Shown: in pieces, positions 36,538-44,532 of the stretch
Numbering within the stretch: the first letter of the stretch is position 1
Layout: each line of letters starts with the position of its first letter
From: Catalinimonas alkaloidigena
Lineage (GTDB): Bacteria; Bacteroidota; Bacteroidia; Cytophagales; Flexibacteraceae
Length of the DNA stretch: 64,000 nucleotides
NCBI RefSeq assembly: GCF_900100765.1
Contig: NZ_FNFO01000007.1
Coordinates: forward strand, 1-64,000
Reading direction: 5' to 3'
Program-made: the position numbers and the translations under genes
Notes under the pieces: model-generated
Seen by the model: only the letters and a program-made list of their open reading frames with translations
Told to the model about the DNA's origin: nothing
Database searches by the model: none

Positions 36538-37806
36538 ATGCCAAAAGCGAAAGATTATTTAGATATGGAGCTGCTGCGGTTTACGACCGCCGGTAGTGTA
36601 GACGACGGAAAAAGTACGCTGATCGGTCGTTTGTTCTACGACAGCAAGGCGATTATGGACGACCAGTACGAAGCCGTTCAGACCAGCAGCAAGCAAAAAG
36701 GACTGGGGCATGTCGACCTCTCGCTGTTGACCGATGGCCTGAAGGCCGAACGCGAGCAGGGCATTACCATCGACGTGGCCTACCGCTATTTTGCCACACC
36801 GCGTCGTAAGTTCATCATTGCCGACACGCCAGGGCACATCCAGTACACCCGCAACATGGTTACCGGTGCCTCAACGGCCAACATGGCGCTGTTGCTGGTT
36901 GATGCGCGGAACGGCGTTGTGGAGCAGACTTGCCGCCACTCGTTCATCGCCTCGTTGCTGCGGATTCCCCACATGGTTATCTGTATTAACAAGATGGACT
37001 TGGTGGATTACAGCGAAGACCGGTACGAAGAGATCGTCGAGGATTACAAAAAGTTTGCGGCCAAGCTTGACGTAAAAGACATCCGCTTCATTCCGATCAG
37101 CGCCCTGAACGGGGACAACGTGGTGGATCACTCCTCCAACATGCCCTGGTACAAAGGCCCTACGCTGTTGTATCTGCTGGAGAACGTCCACATCAGCAAC
37201 GACTACAACCACATCGACTGCCGCTTTCCGGTGCAGTACGTGGTGCGCCCGCATTCTGACGAGTACCACGACTACCGAGGCTATGCAGGCCGGATCGTCA
37301 GTGGCGTTTACAAGCCGGGCGACGAGGTCATCGCACTTCCTTCCGGATTTACGTCCCGCATCAAGGCCATCGACACAACCGACGGGCCGCTGAAAGAAGC
37401 GTTTGCGCCCATGTCGGTAACCATGACCCTGGAAGACGACATCGACATCAGCCGCGGCGATATGATCGTCCGTGTGAACAACCAGCCGCAATCCGGACAA
37501 GACCTGGAGGTAATGCTCTGCTGGTTGAACAACCGGGCGCCTCAGCCGGGTGCCAAGTACTACCTGCAGCACACGACGCGCGAAGCCCGGTGTGTGATTA
37601 AAGAGATCCTCTACAAAGTGGACATCAATACGTTGCACCGACTGGAAGAGGACAAAAACATCGGCATGAACGACATCGCACGCGTGCGGTTGCGTACCAC
37701 CGTGCCGCTGTTCTACGATTCTTACCGGAAGAACCGCGCGACCGGAAGCCTCATCCTGATCGACGAGGCAACCAACGAAACCGTCGCAGCAGGCATGATT
37801 ATCTAA
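36538..37806 (+). CDS. cysN: Sulfate adenylyltransferase GTPase subunit 1
   Basis: A 422-residue translation-factor-like GTPase that drives APS formation by CysD. GSVDDGKST (19-27) is G1, DTPGH (96-100) G3, and NKMD (151-154) G4. HVDLSLLTDGLKAEREQGIT is the switch I region typical of CysN. Domains 2 and 3 (about 230-420) are complete, and there is no C-terminal APS kinase fusion, which agrees with the separate cysC gene. Confidence 0.97.
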   Translation: MPKAKDYLDMELLRFTTAGSVDDGKSTLIGRLFYDSKAIMDDQYEAVQTSSKQKGLGHVDLSLLTDGLKAEREQGITIDVAYRYFATPRRKFIIADTPGHIQYTRNMVTGASTANMALLLVDARNGVVEQTCRHSFIASLLRIPHMVICINKMDLVDYSEDRYEEIVEDYKKFAAKLDVKDIRFIPISALNGDNVVDHSSNMPWYKGPTLLYLLENVHISNDYNHIDCRFPVQYVVRPHSDEYHDYRGYAGRIVSGVYKPGDEVIALPSGFTSRIKAIDTTDGPLKEAFAPMSVTMTLEDDIDISRGDMIVRVNNQPQSGQDLEVMLCWLNNRAPQPGAKYYLQHTTREARCVIKEILYKVDINTLHRLEEDKNIGMNDIARVRLRTTVPLFYDSYRKNRATGSLILIDEATNETVAAGMII

Positions 37807-37815
37807 ACAAAGTTG

Positions 37816-37903
37816 GCGTTGAAGCGGAATGCTTCGACGCACCTGTTATTTGTAAAGGCAGTAAGTGGCGTTGGTCGCGTGTTTGTACGTAACCAGCGCC
37901 ACT
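37816..37903 (+). other. Two tandem hairpins between cysN and cysQ
   Basis: Hairpin 1 has 10-bp arms at 37816-37825 and 37831-37840 with loop ggaat. Hairpin 2 has 12-bp arms at 37864-37875 and 37892-37903 around a 16-base loop. Each has one wobble pair. Neither is followed by a proper T-run. They could be a weak terminator pair or an mRNA-processing or stability element separating cysDN from cysQ. Confidence 0.45.
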
Positions 37904-37934
37904 GTGTACATGGCCCCTTTAACCCGAAATTGGA

Positions 37935-38696
37935 GTGAAGCAACTACTGGAAATCGCAAAGCAGGCCGCCCTGGAAGGCGGTGCTGCCATCATCGAAGTG
38001 TACGAAGGTGCTGACTTCGGCATCGAAACAAAAGGCGACCAGTCGCCCCTGACCAAAGCCGATCGGCTGGCCCACAAAAAAATTGTCAGCCATCTGGAAC
38101 CTACGGGCATTCCGATCCTGAGTGAGGAAGGCAAGGCCATTCCTTACGAAGAGCGGAAGCAATGGACACAGTTCTGGCTGGTAGATCCGCTGGATGGCAC
38201 CAAAGAATTTATCAAGCGTAACGGTGAGTTCACCGTCAACATCGCCCTGATTGAGCACGGAAAACCTGTGTTAGGCGTTGTCTACACGCCGGTACTGGGC
38301 AACCTCTATTGGGGCATAGTCGGTGAGGGAGCCTTCATGGCCGACCGCAAGGGCAATACAAAACCCCTGACCTGTCCGTCGACAGACCTGACGCAAACCG
38401 GCATTCGGGTCGTAGCTTCGCGCTCCCACTTGAACGACGAAACCCAAGCCTTCATTGATGGACTCAAGGAACCCCAGCTCGTCAGCATGGGCAGTTCACT
38501 GAAATTCCTGATGCTGGCCGAGGGCAAAGCCGACGTGTATCCCCGGTTTGCCCCTACCATGGAGTGGGACACCGGCGCTGCCCAAGCCGTAGTAGAAGCC
38601 GCTGGCGGAGAAGTGTTGCGCCACCCGGAAAATACTCCCCTGGAGTATAACAAAGAAAACCTGCTGAACCCTTACTTCTGGGTACGGGGCAAGTAA
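37935..38696 (+). CDS. cysQ: 3'(2'),5'-bisphosphate nucleotidase
   Basis: A 253-residue Mg-dependent phosphatase of the inositol monophosphatase fold that hydrolyses PAP, the by-product of PAPS-dependent sulfotransferases, to AMP. SEEGK (63-67) supplies a metal-binding Glu. WLVDPLDGTKEFIKRNGEF (81-99) carries Asp84 and Asp87 of the DPxDGT motif, and WDTGAAQAVVEAAGG is the third metal-site motif. The start is GTG 37935. Its presence at the end of the module is expected if large amounts of PAP are produced by sulfation. Confidence 0.95.
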   Translation: MKQLLEIAKQAALEGGAAIIEVYEGADFGIETKGDQSPLTKADRLAHKKIVSHLEPTGIPILSEEGKAIPYEERKQWTQFWLVDPLDGTKEFIKRNGEFTVNIALIEHGKPVLGVVYTPVLGNLYWGIVGEGAFMADRKGNTKPLTCPSTDLTQTGIRVVASRSHLNDETQAFIDGLKEPQLVSMGSSLKFLMLAEGKADVYPRFAPTMEWDTGAAQAVVEAAGGEVLRHPENTPLEYNKENLLNPYFWVRGK

Positions 38697-38717
38697 ATTA
38701 CGATAGTACAGCCGAGG

Positions 38718-38760
38718 AAACCGAGCCCATCACCTGATGCAAGTGATGGGCTCGGTTTTA
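38718..38760 (+). terminator. Strong terminator ending the sulfate-activation module
   Basis: A perfect 15- to 16-bp stem (38718-38733 with 38743-38758) around loop ctgatgcaa is followed by a short T-run. It cleanly separates cysQ from the O-acetylation genes. Confidence 0.85.
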
Positions 38761-38850
38761 CTTTAGTGGGCCTGAGTTTCCACTTTTGCATTGACAATTA
38801 GTACTTTCGTCGTCTCGTGCGTCTTTCTGACCAGACGCAAAGCGGTCCCT

Positions 38851-40344
38851 ATGCTGTTCAACTCCTTTCAGTTTCTTCTATTCTTTCCGATCGTTATTGC
38901 GGCTTATTTCGCCATTCCTTCCAAATGGCGTTGGGCGCTGCTGCTGGTGGCTAGCTACTACTTCTACATGTGCTGGCGCCCTGAATACATCATTCTGATT
39001 TTGTTTTCTACGGTGATCGATTACTGGGCGGGGCGCCAAATGGGAAATCGTGCGACACAGCGCGAGCGGCTGCCCTATCTGGTGATCAGTCTGATCATGA
39101 ACTTAGGCTTATTGTTCAGCTTTAAATACCTGAATTTCTTTGGAGTCTTTATCTGGAAAGCACTTGCGACCGTAGGCTGGGAGCCCGGGCCAACGCCCTG
39201 GCATTGGGATATCCTTCTGCCGGTGGGGATCTCTTTTTACACGTTTCAGACCATGAGTTACTCCATTGATGTGTACAAAGGTGTGACTTCCCCAGAGCGG
39301 CATTTCGGACGATTTGCCTTATTCGTTTCGTTTTTCCCTCAGCTCGTCGCGGGACCCATCGAACGCTCTTCGCACTTATTACCGCAGTTTCGCCAGCACA
39401 TGACCTTCGACTATGATCGGATTGCGGCGGGATTCCGACGGATGGCATGGGGTTTTTTTAAAAAGGTGGCCATTGCCGACAAGCTTGCCATCATCGTAAA
39501 CGAAGTCTACAACCATACGGAGCGTTACGACGGCGATCCGGCTTCTCTCCTGATTGCTACCTTCTTTTTCGCTTTTCAGATTTACTGTGATTTTTCCGGC
39601 TATTCGGACATTGCCATCGGTGCTGCCCAGATCATGGGGTTTGACCTGATGGAAAATTTCCGGCAACCGTATTTTTCCAAATCAGTCAGTGAGTTCTGGA
39701 AACGCTGGCATATCTCGCTCTCTACTTGGTTTCGCGATTATGTCTACATTCCTCTGGGAGGCAACCGAGTGGTCAAGTGGCGGTGGTACTACAATTTGTT
39801 CATCACTTTTTTGGTAAGTGGGCTGTGGCATGGGGCCAACTACACATTCGTCATTTGGGGAGCGCTCCATGGTTTTTATCTGGTCAGTGCACTGGTGCTT
39901 AACGATCTCAGGCAAAAGATGCACGTCAGCATTCCTCTCTCGCAAAGCTCGGTTCTCTTGCAAAAGGATAGCTGGCCCTGGAAGACGTTGCACGTGGTGC
40001 TCACATTTGTGTTGGTGATATTCGCGTGGATTTTCTTCCGGGCCAATACGTTAACAGATGCGCAGTTCGTCCTTCGGAACTTACTCCGGTGGCCGACTGC
40101 GGCTTGGCAGTGGCAGAATTGGCATCTCTGGGAATACGTACTGACCTCGAAGGTGGTGGTAGGTTTCGGGCTAATTCTCGTGCTGATGGGAGTGGAGTTT
40201 TTACAAGGCCAAGGCTGGCTTACGGCACAGTGGCCCCGCCGCGTTCCCCGCCTTGTGCGCTACCCGGCTTATGCTGCCTTCGTCGCGATGATCTTCTTGT
40301 TAGGAGAGTTTGAAGCACAATCGTTCATCTATTTTCAATTTTGA
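38851..40344 (+). CDS. MBOAT-family O-acetyltransferase (AlgI-like)
   Basis: A 497-residue polytopic membrane protein. The start at ATG 38851 is chosen over an in-frame TTG at 38791, because homologues begin at MLFNSFQFLLFFPIV. DILLPVGISFYTFQTMSYSID, FFPQLVAGPIERSSHLLPQF, FWKRWHISLSTWFRDYVYIPLGG (residues about 282-304) and LWHGANYTFVIWG (catalytic His327) are the MBOAT signatures. In alginate systems AlgI passes acetyl groups across the inner membrane to a periplasmic partner. That partner role fits the following gene, whose start overlaps this stop by one base. Confidence 0.93.
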   Translation: MLFNSFQFLLFFPIVIAAYFAIPSKWRWALLLVASYYFYMCWRPEYIILILFSTVIDYWAGRQMGNRATQRERLPYLVISLIMNLGLLFSFKYLNFFGVFIWKALATVGWEPGPTPWHWDILLPVGISFYTFQTMSYSIDVYKGVTSPERHFGRFALFVSFFPQLVAGPIERSSHLLPQFRQHMTFDYDRIAAGFRRMAWGFFKKVAIADKLAIIVNEVYNHTERYDGDPASLLIATFFFAFQIYCDFSGYSDIAIGAAQIMGFDLMENFRQPYFSKSVSEFWKRWHISLSTWFRDYVYIPLGGNRVVKWRWYYNLFITFLVSGLWHGANYTFVIWGALHGFYLVSALVLNDLRQKMHVSIPLSQSSVLLQKDSWPWKTLHVVLTFVLVIFAWIFFRANTLTDAQFVLRNLLRWPTAAWQWQNWHLWEYVLTSKVVVGFGLILVLMGVEFLQGQGWLTAQWPRRVPRLVRYPAYAAFVAMIFLLGEFEAQSFIYFQF

Positions 40345-41447
40345 TGCGCACTTCTGTTCTAAAAGGGCTCTTGGGTGGATGGGGAGTTATAAGTCTGGCT
40401 TTGTTCCTGCTCTTAAAGCAGGAACGCCTGCCGGGGTGGATGAATACAGCATTGGAGGGGAAAAAAGGTGATCTGTACTACCTCACCAAGTTATCGGCGT
40501 TTAGCCAGGCACGAAATGATCAAGACTTCTTACAGCAGGAAAGCAAAACGTCCAGCAACCCTGAAAATGCTGATGTCCTGATCATGGGTGATAGCTTCAT
40601 GCAGGTATTTGCGAAGGCTATCGATCGGTTTTCAACAAAGCACGATCAGCAAATCTATGTTGTCAGTACAAGACATAATCCGGCGCTACTGGAGCCGCTT
40701 TTCAAGATAAATACGTTTGAAAAATTGCTGCAAAAAACGCAGGTGAGGCGGAGACGTGGAGCGCCGCGCACGCTTATTGTAGAGAGTGTTGAGCGTGAGC
40801 TAATACGGCGTTTTGCTACGCCTCAACCTATCACCCAGCCTTCTGGACTTGAAAAAAGGTTTGCGGATCTGGCGTTTAGGGCACAAGCTAAATTTAATCA
40901 GTGGTTTGTTTTAAAACCTGTCAAAGTAGATTACTTTCTGAAACATAGTGTAGTAACCAGCGCTGCCTACGGAGCGTGGGCGGATGCACGCTTCGCCCTT
41001 TTTCAGGAAGTGCCGGGCAACCACCTCTATACCCGAAATCCTCCTTGGCTTTTCTTTGGCCCTACCCAAAGTAATTTTACGGACATTCGTCCTGATTCTT
41101 TGATCCAAGAAATCACGGCTAATCTTGTCCTCTTACAAGCGAAATTGTTGGGGCAGTATAACTTGAAACTGGTTTTTATGCCGGTTCCCGACAAACTCTC
41201 GGTGTATGGGCATCTGGTGACCGAAAAGCCCTATGATAACTTTGTGCCGCGTCTTTGCAAAGCGCTTGAACAGGCCCATGTACCTGTGATCTGTCTGTAC
41301 GATGATTTCAAAGCCAGCGCTGAGCCGGTTTACCATCCGACCGATACCCATTGGAACCCTGACGGAATGCGCATTGCTGTGCAGAAGATAGAGCATTTTT
41401 TGCCTGCCAGCAACAGCGTATCTATGCAGGAAGGAACTGACCGGTAG
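40344..41447 (+). CDS. AlgJ/AlgX-like SGNH-fold O-acetyltransferase partner
   Basis: A 367-residue protein with one N-terminal membrane segment (about residues 8-25) and an extracytoplasmic SGNH-like domain. DVLIMGDSF (78-85; Ser84 as nucleophile) and HPTDTHWNPDGMRIA (Asp334, His336) give the catalytic triad pattern of the AlgJ/AlgX/DHHW group. The start overlaps the MBOAT stop (TGATG), so translation is coupled. The two proteins should acetylate the polymer in the periplasm. The acceptor polysaccharide is not known. Confidence 0.87.
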   Translation: MRTSVLKGLLGGWGVISLALFLLLKQERLPGWMNTALEGKKGDLYYLTKLSAFSQARNDQDFLQQESKTSSNPENADVLIMGDSFMQVFAKAIDRFSTKHDQQIYVVSTRHNPALLEPLFKINTFEKLLQKTQVRRRRGAPRTLIVESVERELIRRFATPQPITQPSGLEKRFADLAFRAQAKFNQWFVLKPVKVDYFLKHSVVTSAAYGAWADARFALFQEVPGNHLYTRNPPWLFFGPTQSNFTDIRPDSLIQEITANLVLLQAKLLGQYNLKLVFMPVPDKLSVYGHLVTEKPYDNFVPRLCKALEQAHVPVICLYDDFKASAEPVYHPTDTHWNPDGMRIAVQKIEHFLPASNSVSMQEGTDR

Positions 41448-41649
41448 CCTCTGGTGCCTAAGCGAAGGTATTCAGGGGAAGAGGCAACCAGATAGGGGGA
41501 AAAACGTAAGTTTGCAGGGTAGCCAACAAAAGGCCAGTCGAACATTATCATCCTCCTCACAGCATAAAAAGCTAACGGTAAGCAGAACCACTTACCACAG
41601 AGCTGCTTACTTCGGCTGGGAGTGAAGTATACAGCAAGTAGTTATTTTC
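41448..41649 (+). promoter_or_regulatory. Leader region of the ABC exporter genes
   Basis: A -7-like TAAGTTTG lies at 41507-41514, without a good -33 box. A perfect 8-bp hairpin (gtaagcag/ctgcttac, 41578-41585 and 41603-41610) lies between it and ATG 41650. The region may start a separate transcript for the exporter. Confidence 0.3.
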
Positions 41650-42507
41650 ATGATCGATTACTCTCAACAAGTTACCGTCTATTCGCCTGAGAGTGGATTA
41701 CGTCGGCCCGGGAGCTTTTTCCGTAGCTTCTGGAAAGACCTTCTCGCCTCGCGCGAGTTAGCCTGGCGCTTGTTCATGCGCAATTTGCAGGCCAGGTACC
41801 GGCAGTCTATTTTAGGACACTTATGGGCTTTTATCCCTCCCATTGCTACTACGCTGGTCTGGGTTTTCCTGCGTGGAAGCAGTGTACTGAACATTGACGA
41901 GCCTAAGATTCCTTATGCCGCCTTTGTGCTGACCGGATCGTTGCTATGGCAATTTTTTTTGCAAGCCTTGAACGGACCATTGGGGATGGTACAAGGCGCA
42001 CGCTCGATGCTGACCAAAATCAACTTTCCGCGCGAAGCATTGTTGTTGCAAGTCTTGTATAATAATATCTACAATTTTCTGATCAAGGCTACGCTGCTGG
42101 TCATCGTCTTTGTCGTGTATAAAGTAGTGCCCGATGAGCGGATCTTGCTGGCCCCCATCGGGATTTTTGGATTGATGATGTTTGGGTTTGCCATTGGATT
42201 ACTGCTGATGCCGCTAAGTGTCTTGTACACGGACGTGAGCAATCTGGTCGGAGCCGTTATGCCCTTCATTTTCCTGTTGACGCCGATCATCTATCCGGTG
42301 CCCAAAACAGGCATTGCCGCTGTAGTAGGTAAGTACAATCCCATCAGTCCACTGATCAACACGGCTCGCGACTGGCTGACGGGCGTAACTCCCGAGTTTG
42401 CTCCCGAGTTCTGGATTATCACAGCTATTTCCATGGTGGTGTTCTTTCTGGGATTGATTCTATTTCGACTTGCCTTACCGCATCTGATTGCGCGCATCGG
42501 CTCTTAA
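41650..42507 (+). CDS. wzm: Polysaccharide ABC exporter permease (Wzm-like)
   Basis: A 285-residue ABC-2 type permease with six membrane segments from about residue 45 to 280. ELAWRLFMRNLQARYRQSILGHLW is the cytoplasmic amphipathic gate helix typical of Wzm/TagG/KpsM exporters. LTPIIYPVP precedes the last pair of helices as in this family. With the adjacent ATPase it forms an exporter of undecaprenyl-linked polysaccharide across the inner membrane. It lies nine bases upstream of the ATPase gene. Confidence 0.9.
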   Translation: MIDYSQQVTVYSPESGLRRPGSFFRSFWKDLLASRELAWRLFMRNLQARYRQSILGHLWAFIPPIATTLVWVFLRGSSVLNIDEPKIPYAAFVLTGSLLWQFFLQALNGPLGMVQGARSMLTKINFPREALLLQVLYNNIYNFLIKATLLVIVFVVYKVVPDERILLAPIGIFGLMMFGFAIGLLLMPLSVLYTDVSNLVGAVMPFIFLLTPIIYPVPKTGIAAVVGKYNPISPLINTARDWLTGVTPEFAPEFWIITAISMVVFFLGLILFRLALPHLIARIGS

Positions 42508-42516
42508 CAAAAGTTT

Positions 42517-43734
42517 ATGAACGACGAAGTGTTGGTAAGCGTCGAAAACGTTTCCAAAAAATTTTGCAAGGACCTGAAGCGATCGCTCAGGTACGGGGTA
42601 CAGGACATCGGCACCGAGTTGCTGGGACTACACACCCGACACGAACGTTTACGGCCCAAAGAGTTTTGGGCGGTCGATGACATCTCGTTTGAGTTGAAAC
42701 GCGGAGAATGTCTCGGTCTGATTGGCCACAACGGCGCGGGGAAAAGTACCCTGCTGAAGATGTTGAACGGGTTGATCAAACCTGACAAGGGACGGATCAC
42801 GATGAAAGGGCGTATCGGAGCCCTGATCGAGCTACAGGCTGGCTTTAACCCCATTCTGACCGGGCGTGAAAACATCTACATCAACGGTTCGTTGCTGGGG
42901 TTTACCAAGAAAGAGATAGACCAGAAGTTCGATGCCATTGTCGAGTTTGCAGAAATCGCCGAGTACATCGACACGCCCGTGCAGAACTACAGCTCCGGGA
43001 TGAAAGTACGGCTGGGCTTTGCGGTGGCTTCGCAGATGGAGCCGGACGTGCTGATCATCGATGAAGTACTAGCCGTAGGCGATGTGGGATTTCGGATCAA
43101 ATGCTTCAATGTGATTGCGGAACTGGTGCAGAAAGCTGCAGTCATTTTTGTTTCCCATGGGATGCCACAGGTAGCTCGTATTTCTTCGAGTGTCATGCTG
43201 ATGGACAAAGGAAAAGAAGTATATCATGGGACAGACGTAGGGAAAGGGGCTGAGCTCTACTATCGATCATTTGATAGTAGCGCTGAGTCAGTGGTATATG
43301 GCGACTACCCGCATATGATGCGGAATCTACGTATCTACACAGACGATACAGAAGATACTAACGCCTTCAAGCATCTGGATACCTTGCATATTCAGTTTGA
43401 CCTATCGTTGCCTGATGCGTTTTCTCCTTTTCGGATGGTCGTCATTATACATGATAATGACTTAAAACCCATTGCGACGGTTTCCAAGAGGGTAGATCAT
43501 CAGCCGGCCGGAGAATTCAACATCCAGCTAACGGTTCCATCGGTAGCTTTAGATACCGGTAAATACGATGTTGCAATTGCTTTCTACCATTTTGATACTC
43601 TTGAGCGACCTACTGTTCTGGCCAACTACCGAAGCGTAGGCAACTTCTACATTAACAACACTCGAGCTGCCTCAGGAGCACCTTTCTCATTACCTGCGGA
43701 GTGGGACATTTCGCAACTAATTTCAAAAACATGA
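42517..43734 (+). CDS. wzt: Polysaccharide ABC exporter ATPase with C-terminal carbohydrate-binding domain (Wzt-like)
   Basis: A 405-residue ATPase. Walker A is GHNGAGKST (70-78), the signature YSSGMKVRLGFA (158-169) and Walker B DVLIIDEVLAVGD (177-189). The long extension after about residue 250 is the beta-sandwich seen in Wzt proteins that recognise a terminal modification of the glycan before export (LHIQFDLSLPDAF through YRSVGNFYI). In known systems that modification is a methyl or phosphate cap. Here a sulfotransferase gene starts in the last codons (ATGA overlap), so a sulfate-bearing end is an attractive but unproven signal. Confidence 0.9.
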   Translation: MNDEVLVSVENVSKKFCKDLKRSLRYGVQDIGTELLGLHTRHERLRPKEFWAVDDISFELKRGECLGLIGHNGAGKSTLLKMLNGLIKPDKGRITMKGRIGALIELQAGFNPILTGRENIYINGSLLGFTKKEIDQKFDAIVEFAEIAEYIDTPVQNYSSGMKVRLGFAVASQMEPDVLIIDEVLAVGDVGFRIKCFNVIAELVQKAAVIFVSHGMPQVARISSSVMLMDKGKEVYHGTDVGKGAELYYRSFDSSAESVVYGDYPHMMRNLRIYTDDTEDTNAFKHLDTLHIQFDLSLPDAFSPFRMVVIIHDNDLKPIATVSKRVDHQPAGEFNIQLTVPSVALDTGKYDVAIAFYHFDTLERPTVLANYRSVGNFYINNTRAASGAPFSLPAEWDISQLISKT

Positions 43735-44531
43735 AGCGACTCATCAAAAGTTTTTGGCCTAAGTCGTTAGAGAAGGAGATGCCAAGCCAAGACAAAGACA
43801 CATCTTCAGTGGAAGTTTACACTCCTAAACCAGACGACTTTTTTCTGGTTTCCTACCCTAAATCCGGGAGCACATGGGTGCGATTCCTGTTAGCGAATTA
43901 CTTCTTTGATGCAGATATCGACTTTGTTTCGATACGGCCATTTGTTCCTGACCTGCATAGCAATAGAGATTTGGTCGATAACCTACAGAAATCGCCCCGT
44001 ATTATCAAACATCACTTGCTCTTCGAAGAGCGCTTTGAAAAGGCCATCTACGTGGTGCGTGACGGGCGCGACGTAGCAGTAAGTTATTATTTTTTCAACC
44101 AGATGCAGGGGCAGATTTCCAAAGAAACGAGCTTCTCTGAGTACTTGAGAAAGCACTTTTTTAAGGACCTAAAACCGTTTGGAAGTTGGGGGACAAATGT
44201 CCAATCTTGGTTAGCGCATACCCATGACAGGCAGATAATTGTCGTGCGCTACGAAGATTTGTTAAAAGATGCGGCTACAGAATTGGAGCGAATTGTTACT
44301 TGGATGGGGCAGCCGCTTGATGCTCAGAAGATAGCGCGGGCTGTAGAGCACTCACAACTGAAGGCGATGCGAGAGGCGGAGTACAAGTCGTTGAAGCGAG
44401 GACCTGAATCTGAACATAAGTTTACTAGAAAAGGCGTCTCTGGAGATTGGAAAAATCACTTTTCTGACGAAGACCTGAAATGTTTTCAAGAAAAATTCGG
44501 TGAGCAATTAAGTGCATTAAAGTACGGATAA
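43731..44531 (+). CDS. PAPS-dependent sulfotransferase, Sulfotransfer_1 type (4 of 8)
   Basis: A 266-residue enzyme. The ATG at 43731 overlaps the wzt stop by four bases. SYPKSGSTW (41-49) is the 5'-phosphosulfate loop, IYVVRDGRDVAVSYYFF (about 105-121) the 3'-phosphate site, and RKGVSGDWKNHF near residue 236 the classic C-terminal PAPS-binding signature of cytosolic-type sulfotransferases. It is the most canonical of the eight. Position directly after the ABC exporter links it to that polymer. Base composition begins to drop in A+T-rich direction just downstream. Confidence 0.93.
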   Translation: MKRLIKSFWPKSLEKEMPSQDKDTSSVEVYTPKPDDFFLVSYPKSGSTWVRFLLANYFFDADIDFVSIRPFVPDLHSNRDLVDNLQKSPRIIKHHLLFEERFEKAIYVVRDGRDVAVSYYFFNQMQGQISKETSFSEYLRKHFFKDLKPFGSWGTNVQSWLAHTHDRQIIVVRYEDLLKDAATELERIVTWMGQPLDAQKIARAVEHSQLKAMREAEYKSLKRGPESEHKFTRKGVSGDWKNHFSDEDLKCFQEKFGEQLSALKYG

Positions 44532-44532
44532 T

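Noticed and set aside
36871-37842. Long minus-strand open frame opposite cysN (323 residues)
   Set aside because: It lies antisense to a certain cysN gene and its translation has no recognisable domain; it arises from the codon pattern of the plus-strand gene.
41650-43734. Teichoic-acid-type TagGH exporter
   Set aside because: Same superfamily, but the Gram-negative context and the long Wzt-type C-terminal domain favour a Wzm/Wzt polysaccharide exporter.
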